Source: Campylobacter concisus (lineage in GTDB: Bacteria; Campylobacterota; Campylobacteria; Campylobacterales; Campylobacteraceae). From it: a DNA stretch of 64,000 bases. The stretch covers positions 186,001 through 250,000 of the forward strand of contig NZ_CP021642.1 of NCBI RefSeq assembly GCF_003048375.1, read 5' to 3'. Below are positions 9,241 through 16,657 of the stretch, piece by piece. Position numbers and translations under genes: made by a program. How positions within the stretch are numbered: the stretch's first letter is position 1; every line of letters starts with the position of its first letter. The notes below the pieces were generated by a model. That model ran no database searches and was not told the DNA's origin. It was given only the letters and a program-made list of their open reading frames with translations.

Positions 9241-10422
9241 ATGATAAATTTAAAAAAGATAGAACCGTTAAACAACGAATTTATGGAGAAAATTGGCTTT
9301 GCATGGCATACAGATAACGACAACAGCTCGTATATCGCTGATGAGATCGTGCAAGTAAGCGAAAAAGAGGCAAATGCCTACTACGAGGCGGCAAACGAGC
9401 TATATGATATGTATGTAAATGCCGCTCAGCACGTGATCGACAACAACCTTTTTCACGAGATAGGCATACCATTTAACCTTGTTGATATCATAAAAAATAG
9501 CTGGGAAAATGACGTTCATTGGCACCTTTACGGCAGGTTTGACCTAGCTGGAGGGCTTGATGGTAAGCCTATAAAGCTCATTGAGTTTAACGCCGACACG
9601 CCAACGGCAGTTTTTGAGACGGCGATCATCCAGTGGGCGATGCTAAAGCTAAATCACATGGACGAAGCAGCCCAGTTTAACGACCTTTACGAGTCGCTAA
9701 AGCAAAATTTCAAACGCCTTATCACGCTTGGCGACGAGGATGCGGACTTTGACGAGCTCTACGAGGGCTGGGGGATACTCTTTAGCAGTATCGCTGGCAG
9801 TATCGAGGACGAGCAGACCGTAAAACTACTGCAATACATCGCAAAAGAGGCTGGTTTTGTAACAGACTTTGCCTACGTTGATGAGGTCGTTTTTGACGAT
9901 AATGAGGGCATTTTTAAAGGCGATGAAAATTTCGAGTATTGGTTCAAGCTGGTCCCTTGGGAGAGCATAGCGATCGATGAGGGCGAACTGGCTCTCATAC
10001 TTTCAAACATTGTCAAAAATCAAAAAGCTATCATCATAAATCCAGCCTATACGCTGCTTTTCCAAAGTAAGGGGATTTTAAAAATCCTTTGGGATCTTTA
10101 TCCTAATCACCCGCTCTTGCTTGAGACCTCAAATGAGCCGCTAAAAGGCAAAAAATATGTGAAAAAGCCGGTATTTGGCAGAGAAGGTGCAAACGTCTCT
10201 ATATACGATGAAAACGGCGCACAAATAGCAAGCAGTGATGGCGAATACGACTCAAACAAAGCCATCTATCAGGAATTTTACGAGTTTAACCAAGATGAGA
10301 GGGGCGAGAGCTACCAAGCAGGGGTATTTTACGCTTATGAGGCGTGCGCGCTTGGATATAGAAAGGGCGGCAAAATTTTAGATAACTACTCTAAATTTGT
10401 AGGACATTTCATTAAGGATTAA
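9241..10422 (+). CDS. Glutathionylspermidine synthase family ATP-grasp ligase (YgiC-like)
   Basis: 393-residue protein of the C-terminal (synthetase) domain family of glutathionylspermidine synthase, without the N-terminal amidase domain. Family members such as E. coli YgiC and YjfC have ATP-grasp folds and are thought to ligate a peptide to an amine or amino acid; the true substrate is unknown. Visible marks are FDLAGGLDGKPIKLIEFNAD, which matches the substrate/metal region of the family, and the ATP-binding KPVFGREGANVSIY near residue 315. It sits in a tight run with the UPF0323 lipoprotein (2-base gap) and the dehydrogenase (2-base gap), so the three are co-transcribed. Confidence 0.87.
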   Translation: MINLKKIEPLNNEFMEKIGFAWHTDNDNSSYIADEIVQVSEKEANAYYEAANELYDMYVNAAQHVIDNNLFHEIGIPFNLVDIIKNSWENDVHWHLYGRFDLAGGLDGKPIKLIEFNADTPTAVFETAIIQWAMLKLNHMDEAAQFNDLYESLKQNFKRLITLGDEDADFDELYEGWGILFSSIAGSIEDEQTVKLLQYIAKEAGFVTDFAYVDEVVFDDNEGIFKGDENFEYWFKLVPWESIAIDEGELALILSNIVKNQKAIIINPAYTLLFQSKGILKILWDLYPNHPLLLETSNEPLKGKKYVKKPVFGREGANVSIYDENGAQIASSDGEYDSNKAIYQEFYEFNQDERGESYQAGVFYAYEACALGYRKGGKILDNYSKFVGHFIKD

Positions 10423-10424
10423 AG

Positions 10425-11360
10425 ATGAAGATCGTTTGTTTAGATGCGGCAACGCTTGGAGAAAACGTAGATCTTAGTGTTTTTAAGAAATTTGGCGAGT
10501 TTATCAGCTACCAAAAAACAAAAAGCGAAGAGGTCGTGCCTCGTCTAAAGGGCGTTGATATCGTCATCACAAACAAGGTCATCATCGACAAAGCCGTGAT
10601 GGATGCGCTAAATTTAAAGCTCATCTGCATAAGCGCAACTGGTATGAATAATGTCGATCTAGAGCATGCAAAAGCTAAAAATATAGCCGTTAAAAACGTC
10701 GCTGGCTACTCAACCGCAAGCGTCGTGCAGCATACGTTTGCCTTGCTTTTTGAGCTAACAAATCGTATCGAATTTTACGATCACTACGTAAAAAGTGGCG
10801 AGTGGGTGAAAAGCGAAATTTTCACCTATCTTGGCGCAGATATCAGCGAGATCGCTGGCAAAGAGTTTGGCATCATCGGACTTGGCGAGATAGGACGCGG
10901 CGTGGCGGCAGCGGCACGTGCATTTGGCGCAAACGTGAGCTACTACTCGACAAGCGGAGCAAATAAGAATAGCGAATTTGCGCAAAAAAGCTTAGACGAG
11001 CTACTAAGAAGCAGCGACATCATCAGCATCCACGCACCGCTAAATGAAAAGACTAGAAATTTACTAGGTATAAACGAGATAAATTTGCTAAAAGATGATG
11101 CGATAGTGCTAAATTTAGGACGTGGTGGCATAGTGGATGAAGCGGCGATGGCAAGGGCGATAGATGAGAGAAACCTGCGTTTTGGCACCGACGTTTTAGA
11201 AAGTGAGCCAATGAGCGAAAATAACCCATTTTTAAATGTAAAAAACAAAGAAAATCTACTAATCACCCCGCACGTAGCATGGGGCAGCTTAGAGGCTAGA
11301 AAAACTCTCATCGCAAAGATCGTCGCAAACATCGAAAATTTCATAAATGAGAACAGATAA
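10425..11360 (+). CDS. D-2-hydroxyacid dehydrogenase (NAD-dependent)
   Basis: Cytoplasmic enzyme of the D-isomer-specific 2-hydroxyacid dehydrogenase family, which interconverts 2-oxoacids and D-2-hydroxyacids with NAD(H). The 311-residue sequence has the Rossmann motif GLGEIG at 152-157 in place, and the catalytic set Arg233 (LGRGG), Glu261 (SEP) and His283 (TPHVAWG). Substrate could be glycerate, lactate or another 2-oxoacid; sequence alone does not decide it. Its stop overlaps the ATG of the next gene by one base. Order after the ATP-grasp gene matches C. jejuni Cj0372-Cj0373. Confidence 0.9.
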   Translation: MKIVCLDAATLGENVDLSVFKKFGEFISYQKTKSEEVVPRLKGVDIVITNKVIIDKAVMDALNLKLICISATGMNNVDLEHAKAKNIAVKNVAGYSTASVVQHTFALLFELTNRIEFYDHYVKSGEWVKSEIFTYLGADISEIAGKEFGIIGLGEIGRGVAAAARAFGANVSYYSTSGANKNSEFAQKSLDELLRSSDIISIHAPLNEKTRNLLGINEINLLKDDAIVLNLGRGGIVDEAAMARAIDERNLRFGTDVLESEPMSENNPFLNVKNKENLLITPHVAWGSLEARKTLIAKIVANIENFINENR

Positions 11361-12118
11361 TGGGCTATGATATAAGCTATCACGCCATTAGCGAAGATGA
11401 AATTTCAAAGTGGTATTTTGAGGCACTTGAGCTTACAAAGGCTGGTAAATTTGACGAGGTTTTAGCACTTGCTAGCAAGGCTGGCGTAGAGGAATTTTAC
11501 GCCCAAAAGTACAAAGATACACTAAACGCTGCACTGCAATATAAAGACGATGAAATTTTTAACAAAACTCACGGCTTTTGTATCGCCGTCACGCAAGGAT
11601 TTTTTAGAAAGTATTTCTACACTCGGGGCACAGCGTTAAGTTCCTTGGCACGCCAAAATGAGAAATTTAAAAACTACATCAGCAACTGGCGAGAAATTTT
11701 ACCAAGTGAGTTTTTGGATAAATTTAGTGGCGAAATTTATAATGAGATCACCGAAAACTACTGTTGTGGCGCTTATGTAAACGCTAAAAACGTAGCTAAA
11801 CTAAAGGCTGACTATGAAGCAGATGGCGAGATAAAAGAGGCGATTGATGGCTTTTACGCTCAAAATTTACCTGCATTTTTAGATGCGCTAAACTATGCAT
11901 GCGAGCTAGAAATAGGCCTGCTCGAGGCCACTGAGGTCGTGGAGCCAAATCCACTTGATCTAAACAAATCAAGCTCATATTCAAATCTCTTTAACTGCGA
12001 TCCAAATGGAGCTATCATCTACACACAAACTGCGATGCAGCAGATTAGCGAGACAGTAGAGCAAGAAGAGACTGGCAAAAAGTCGATTTTTGAGAAGATA
12101 AAAGGGCTATTTAAATAA
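11360..12118 (+). CDS. Conserved hypothetical protein, unknown function
   Basis: 252-residue soluble protein that I do not recognise. It begins [15 protein letters not shown], is mostly helical, and contains several Cys and aromatic residues ([11 protein letters not shown] in the middle, then [18 protein letters not shown]). There is no signal peptide or membrane segment. The start overlaps the dehydrogenase stop (TAATG), and yajQ starts 17 bases later, so it is part of the same operon. The opening motif and layout are seen in small proteins encoded next to accessory genes in many Gram-negatives, but I cannot assign a function. Confidence 0.8.
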   Translation: MGYDISYHAISEDEISKWYFEALELTKAGKFDEVLALASKAGVEEFYAQKYKDTLNAALQYKDDEIFNKTHGFCIAVTQGFFRKYFYTRGTALSSLARQNEKFKNYISNWREILPSEFLDKFSGEIYNEITENYCCGAYVNAKNVAKLKADYEADGEIKEAIDGFYAQNLPAFLDALNYACELEIGLLEATEVVEPNPLDLNKSSSYSNLFNCDPNGAIIYTQTAMQQISETVEQEETGKKSIFEKIKGLFK

Positions 12119-12134
12119 ATTTGAAAGGATAAAA

Positions 12135-12632
12135 ATGGCAACCGAACATAGCTTTGATATAAGTGCCGAGGTCGATATGATGGAGGTTAAAAACGCTCTT
12201 GAGACGGCAAAAAAAGAGATCGCAGCAAGGTATGACTTTAAGGGGCTTGCGGCTGAGGTAGAGCTAAATGAAAAGGAGAAATTTATCACGCTTCTTAGCT
12301 CAAGTGATAACAAGATCGACGCGCTAAAAGATATCGTGATCTCAAAGCTCATCAAGCGTAACATCCCACCAGTGGCGATCACAGAGACAAAAAGAGAGCC
12401 AGCAAGTGGCGGGAATTTAAAGGCGACGCTAAAGCTAAACGATACGCTTGATGGCGAAAACTCAAAAAAGATCACCAAGGCTATCAAAGACTCAAAGATC
12501 AAAGTAAGCGCGCAGATCAGGGGCGAAGAGATCAGAGTGACAAGCAAAAGCATAGACGATCTGCAGGAGTGTATAAAGCTGGTTAGGGGGTTGAACCTAG
12601 AGCTTCCGATAAGCTTTAAAAACCTAAAATAA
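12135..12632 (+). CDS. yajQ: YajQ family nucleotide-binding protein
   Basis: UPF0234/YajQ family protein of 165 residues, the normal length. It has the family opening [19 protein letters not shown] and the duplicated ferredoxin-like halves, with RYDFKG and the ending [16 protein letters not shown] close to the family consensus. Members bind nucleic acid or nucleotides, and some bind cyclic di-GMP; the role in Campylobacter is not settled. A ribosome site GAAAGGAT lies just upstream. A long opposite-strand reading frame over this gene is a shadow. Confidence 0.93.
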   Translation: MATEHSFDISAEVDMMEVKNALETAKKEIAARYDFKGLAAEVELNEKEKFITLLSSSDNKIDALKDIVISKLIKRNIPPVAITETKREPASGGNLKATLKLNDTLDGENSKKITKAIKDSKIKVSAQIRGEEIRVTSKSIDDLQECIKLVRGLNLELPISFKNLK

Positions 12633-12961
12633 TGGCTTCTCGTGAGTGCTTTTAAAGGAGCTAGAAAAATTCTCGCTGCGCAGGCTATATCGCATATTTT
12701 CGCTTTATTATGCGTCGTTGATTTAAATTTTTGCTCGGTCATTACCAGCTCGGTAACTCCCGTCACAAAAATTCAAATCGCCTAGCCTAATTTTGCGAAA
12801 TAATTGTGCGAATTTTTTATTTAAAATTTCGCAGGATTTTGGGCTAAATTTGTGAAATTTGGCATGATTTTATATCTAAAATTTGGCGTATTCGTGAATG
12901 AAATTTCGCCTTATCGTTTTATTTAAATTTGATCTATAAAAATTCAAAAAAAGGATGAAAA
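12633..12961. other. 329-base intergenic region, no gene supported
   Basis: No credible coding sequence. The first half (12640-12780) has a higher GC content than typical local intergenic DNA and contains an imperfect doubled word (GCTCGGT at 12733 and 12752). The second half has the spaced inverted pair TGCGAAAT (12794-12801) and ATTTCGCA (12826-12833). An opposite-strand frame is open through 12766 but has no ribosome site and simply continues across yajQ. The region may be a dispersed intergenic repeat or a gene remnant; this cannot be decided from one copy. Confidence 0.5.
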
Positions 12962-13753
12962 ATGGGCTTTTTTGAGAAAATCCTTGGTAAGCAAATAGAC
13001 CTTGGCGAGCAGATGCCGATCTATTTTGTAAGTAGTGACGAAGACTATATGCAGCACGCATTTGAGCAGGCTAGAGAAAGTTTTAGGTATTTTTGGCGTG
13101 AGCTTTACTGGGAGCGCCGCAGGATCGCGCCTATGCTTGATTATGCGATGGTAAAAATTTGCTTCTTAGACGTGGTAAACGGCGAAGAGGTGGGCGAGCA
13201 CATGTGGATAAATGACGTTGAATTTGACGGCGAAACGATATATGGCACGCTCGTAAATGAGCCTGACGCCGTGCAAAACGTGAAAGTCGGCGATCAAATA
13301 AGTGCAAAATTTACCGATATGAGCGACTGGCTCTTTGCGATAGATGGACGTGCTTATGGCGGATTTAGCGTGCAGGCGATGCGCTCACGCATGCAAAAAG
13401 ATGAGCTAGCCGAGCATGACGCGGCTTGGGGGCTTGACTTTGGCGATTACAACGACATTTTGGTAGTTTTCGAGCAAAAAGAGCACCCAGAAAATTTGAT
13501 CGAGCATCCGATGAGCAAAAATATGCGTGGCCAGGTGGAGCAGTATATAAAAGCGCATCCAAGTATGGTCACAGACACCGACGAACTTGGTTTTACGCAG
13601 CTTCATCACGAGGCACTTGCTGGAAATTTAACGATCGTAAATCTCTTGCTAGAAAACGGCGCTAGCAAAAACGCCCGCACAAAAAGCGGCAAAACCGCAG
13701 CTGAACTTGCTGGGCAAATAGGCTGGAGCGAAATCGCAAAGGTGCTTAGCTAG
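12962..13753 (+). CDS. DUF2314 domain plus ankyrin repeats
   Basis: 263-residue cytoplasmic protein. Residues about 20-180 match the DUF2314 pattern (MQHAFEQARESFRYFWREL, then HMWINDVEFDGETIYGTLVNEP and FTDMSDWLFAIDGRAYGGFS). Residues about 195-263 are two ankyrin repeats (ELGFTQLHHEALAGNLTIVN, KSGKTAAELAGQIGWSEI). DUF2314 proteins are thought to be involved in protein contacts or stress, and some sit near toxin-immunity genes; there is no assigned activity. A clear ribosome site (AAAAAAAGGATGAAAA) precedes the ATG. It is followed after 34 bases by the membrane protein gene and may be co-transcribed with it. Confidence 0.85.
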   Translation: MGFFEKILGKQIDLGEQMPIYFVSSDEDYMQHAFEQARESFRYFWRELYWERRRIAPMLDYAMVKICFLDVVNGEEVGEHMWINDVEFDGETIYGTLVNEPDAVQNVKVGDQISAKFTDMSDWLFAIDGRAYGGFSVQAMRSRMQKDELAEHDAAWGLDFGDYNDILVVFEQKEHPENLIEHPMSKNMRGQVEQYIKAHPSMVTDTDELGFTQLHHEALAGNLTIVNLLLENGASKNARTKSGKTAAELAGQIGWSEIAKVLS

Positions 13754-13787
13754 TTAAATTTGTAAATTTAGTAGAAAGAGGCAAAAT

Positions 13788-15107
13788 TTGAGCTATCAAG
13801 ACATTTTAGATGAAAAAGATGAGAGCGTTAAAAGCGCTAAGAAATTTGTAAATTTTATAAAGGCAAATTTTTCAAACTGCGAGATAAGAAGCAGCAAACA
13901 AGCGCGTTTGATCGCTCTTTTAAACGAAGAAAATGATCTTTTTGACAGGCTAAATAGGACAAATTTTGCTGAAGTTTCAAAAAGGCTCGGCGAGATAAAA
14001 GAGCAGATCACTCTTGTTATTTTAGATATCAAAGATGAGATCATAAAGGACTTTGACGAGCAAAACTATGAAATTTACAAAAGGGCGCTCTCAAAAGAGC
14101 CAGAGGAGCTTGAAAAGGTCAAAAATGAACTACTTTTAAACTCGTTTTTCGAGAGCCATTTGAGCGAGCACTCGGCAAATTTAAAGGCAAATTTTATAAA
14201 AGAGTGCGTCGCAAATTTCTTCAAACACTCAAATTTCATAGTGCCTATCATCAGCGTGCTTTGCTACTTTTTATATTTTGGTTTTGAGGTCGGATATTTT
14301 CCGAGTTTAGATAGCTCGGAGATGATATTTACAGGCATCTTGCTATTTTGCGCAACCGCATTTATCACTGTTTTTGAGATATTGGTCCTCGTTTTTGTCT
14401 CATTTTTGTACCAAAACGACGATAAAAAGCATAAATTTAAAAAGCCAAAATTTCTATTTTTTTATAACTCAAATTTCATCTACATTTTAACGCTCATCTC
14501 TTTTGCCATTTTGGCCTTTGCAGGCTACAAGCTAAACTACGGCTGTAGCACTATCTTGTCGATGTTTTTACTTTCCTACGTTGGAGTAAATTTGGCAGTT
14601 TTCTTTAAAGATAGATCAAAATTTATCATCTATCTTCTGTCATTTCTCATGATTTTACTCTTTATAATTTCAGTTATTATCTTAAAAAATGGCGGACTTT
14701 TGGCACTTTGGATACTCTTTTGCTCGTTCATGCTCTCTTTTATACTGGGTGCTTCTAGCATCAAAGAGACAAGGGATTTTTCATTTGTTTTCTACACTGC
14801 ACTTTCGCTTATGATCGTTTCAAACTCGCTTTTGTTTATAAAATACACAGCAAAAACCTTTAACATAGGCGACGTGGATTATAAATTTTTACTTGTGGAT
14901 AAAAGTGCGTTAAAGGCGCTACCAAGCTCACTTTGTGATGCAAAAGACAAAGAGCAAACGCCTTGTGAGATAGATGAAAAAGCGGTTAAAATTTATGATG
15001 TGAAGTCGCTTTGCAATATCGGTAAATTTTACTATCTGCAGACAAAAGATGGAGTGAAATTTGAGCTTGACTCAAGCAAGGTCATATCAAGGGTTAAAGA
15101 AAAGTAG
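13788..15107 (+). CDS. Multi-pass membrane protein, unknown function
   Basis: 439-residue protein starting at TTG (ribosome site AGAAAGAGG about 10 bases upstream). Residues 1-150 are charged and helical and presumably cytoplasmic. Residues about 150-375 contain around eight to nine hydrophobic segments (for example VPIISVLCYFLYFGF, FIYILTLISFAILAFAG, LLALWILFCSFMLSFILG). The last 65 residues are a soluble tail with three Cys and a KFYYLQTKDGVKFELDSS beta motif. I recognise no family. Codon use and AT content are like the neighbours. Confidence 0.78.
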   Translation: MSYQDILDEKDESVKSAKKFVNFIKANFSNCEIRSSKQARLIALLNEENDLFDRLNRTNFAEVSKRLGEIKEQITLVILDIKDEIIKDFDEQNYEIYKRALSKEPEELEKVKNELLLNSFFESHLSEHSANLKANFIKECVANFFKHSNFIVPIISVLCYFLYFGFEVGYFPSLDSSEMIFTGILLFCATAFITVFEILVLVFVSFLYQNDDKKHKFKKPKFLFFYNSNFIYILTLISFAILAFAGYKLNYGCSTILSMFLLSYVGVNLAVFFKDRSKFIIYLLSFLMILLFIISVIILKNGGLLALWILFCSFMLSFILGASSIKETRDFSFVFYTALSLMIVSNSLLFIKYTAKTFNIGDVDYKFLLVDKSALKALPSSLCDAKDKEQTPCEIDEKAVKIYDVKSLCNIGKFYYLQTKDGVKFELDSSKVISRVKEK

Positions 15108-15169
15108 GCTAAGCATAAATTTATAGAGCAAAAGCGAGCCAGATATGTAAAAATCGCAGGTTTGCAAAA

Positions 15170-15253
15170 ATGAAAAATTTAAAAATGATTGCATTTTTTA
15201 CTCAAAATTTACGTTACTACAAGGCTAAATTTATTAAAATTTGGCTATCCTAA
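15170..15253 (+). CDS. Possible 27-residue leader or small peptide upstream of the radical SAM gene
   Basis: ATG frame of 27 codons encoding a basic, aromatic-rich peptide (MKNLKMIAFF then TQNLRYYKAKFIKIWLS). It ends 39 bases before the radical SAM gene and lies between it and the previous gene. The ribosome-binding site is weak (CAGG). It could be a chance frame; it is listed only because the two genes downstream are of types that in other bacteria can act on peptides. Confidence 0.25.
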   Translation: MKNLKMIAFFTQNLRYYKAKFIKIWLS

Positions 15254-15292
15254 TGGACTAAATTAAAACTAACTTATTTAAGGCGATTAATT

Positions 15293-16657
15293 ATGATTTT
15301 TAAAAATATTGTTGAGAGTTTTGCTGTAAATTACGCTCATAATTCTATACAAAAATCGCTATATAACGAATTTAACATAGACATTTTAAACACGACTTAC
15401 ACCAAAACTCCAAAAAAAGACAAAAAGTACATGCTATACGCTCACGTGCCGTTTTGTCACACATTTTGCCCGTATTGCTCGTTTCACAAGTACCACTACG
15501 AGCAGGAGCTTGCGAAAATTTACTTTGAAAATTTACGCGAGGAGATGAGGCAGACAAAGGAGGCTGGCTTTGACTTTACATCACTTTATGTGGGCGGTGG
15601 CACGACGCTTATAAACGAGCCAGAGCTTGAAAAAACGCTAAAACTCGCAAAAGATCTCTTTAGCATCGAAGACGTATCAGCCGAGAGCGACCCAAATCAC
15701 ATCTCGCCAGAGAGCCTCAGCCGCTTTGACGGCCTCATCGACCGCTTAAGCGTAGGCGTGCAAAGCTTTGATGATGAGACTTTAAAAAGGGTTGGCAGAT
15801 ATGATAAATTTGGCTCGGCCGAGGAGACAAAAAGAAAGATAGAGCAGGCTCTTGGCAAGATCCCAGTTATCAGCCTTGATCTCATCTTTAACCTGCCAAA
15901 TCAAACAAAAGAGCAGATCATAAACGACGTAAATGTCGCAAAATCAATATCTCCGCAGCAAATAACATTTTATCCGCTCATGAAATCAGAGCTAACAAGA
16001 GAGAACATCGCTCGCGCACTTGGCGTCTCAAACGTTGATAATGAGCGCGAATTTTATGAGATCATCGTGAGCGAATTTGCTAAAGGCGGATATAGGCAAA
16101 GCAACGCTTGGGCATTTTCAAATGAAAAAAGCGCTGACCTTCGCGACGAATATGTAGGCTCAAATTTAGAGTACGTGGGCGTTGGTAGCGGGGCATTTAG
16201 CTTCTTAAACGGTGAGCTTGTGATAAATGCCTTTAACCTACTTGACTACGGCAGAAAGGTCAAAGAAAGACAAAGCCCAGTCATCGCAAAATGCGCATTT
16301 AGCAAAAAAGAGAGACTAAAATATACATTTTTAACAAGGCTTTTTGACGGCGCCGTGGATATTAAAACCTACAACGAGCAAAACAACGCAAACATCAACA
16401 AAGACCTATTTGTCGAGCTTAGCTTGCTAAAACTTGTAAATGCGATCTACGAAGAAAATGGCGTTATCAAGCCAACATTTTTTGGCAAATACATCTGCGT
16501 CGTGCTCATGCGCGACTTCTACGCTGGCATGGACAAGGTGCGCGCGATATTTAAGGATGACGCAAAGATCAAACGTAGTAAGGTGCTTCACATCATGAGT
16601 GAAGATACCGAGCAAAAATTTGACCAAAACATCATTCAGCCACGCGCTGCGATGTAA
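15293..16657 (+). CDS. Radical SAM protein, HemN/HutW-like
   Basis: 454-residue radical SAM enzyme of the coproporphyrinogen-oxidase-like (HemN/HemW/HutW/ChuW) superfamily. The [4Fe-4S]-SAM motif is C55-x3-C59-x2-C62 (HVPFCHTFCPYC), followed by VGGGTTLINEPEL, the SAM-binding ESDPNHISPE, and RLSVGVQSFDDETLKRVGR, all hallmarks of HemN-like proteins. The protein is longer at the N-terminus than HemW (about 45 residues before the first motif), and its length is close to ChuW/HutW, the anaerobic heme-opening methyltransferases. Whether it acts on heme, a porphyrin or another substrate is not shown. Its stop overlaps the start of an ABC exporter gene by one base, so the two work together. An AAGG-type ribosome site precedes the ATG. 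Confidence 0.82.
   Translation: MIFKNIVESFAVNYAHNSIQKSLYNEFNIDILNTTYTKTPKKDKKYMLYAHVPFCHTFCPYCSFHKYHYEQELAKIYFENLREEMRQTKEAGFDFTSLYVGGGTTLINEPELEKTLKLAKDLFSIEDVSAESDPNHISPESLSRFDGLIDRLSVGVQSFDDETLKRVGRYDKFGSAEETKRKIEQALGKIPVISLDLIFNLPNQTKEQIINDVNVAKSISPQQITFYPLMKSELTRENIARALGVSNVDNEREFYEIIVSEFAKGGYRQSNAWAFSNEKSADLRDEYVGSNLEYVGVGSGAFSFLNGELVINAFNLLDYGRKVKERQSPVIAKCAFSKKERLKYTFLTRLFDGAVDIKTYNEQNNANINKDLFVELSLLKLVNAIYEENGVIKPTFFGKYICVVLMRDFYAGMDKVRAIFKDDAKIKRSKVLHIMSEDTEQKFDQNIIQPRAAM

Noticed and set aside
12107-12766. 219-codon open frame on the minus strand across yajQ
   Set aside because: It is antisense to a secure gene, has the Ser/Phe/Leu-rich composition typical of shadows, and has no ribosome site. 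Its first 40 codons outside yajQ are noted separately as a possible repeat.
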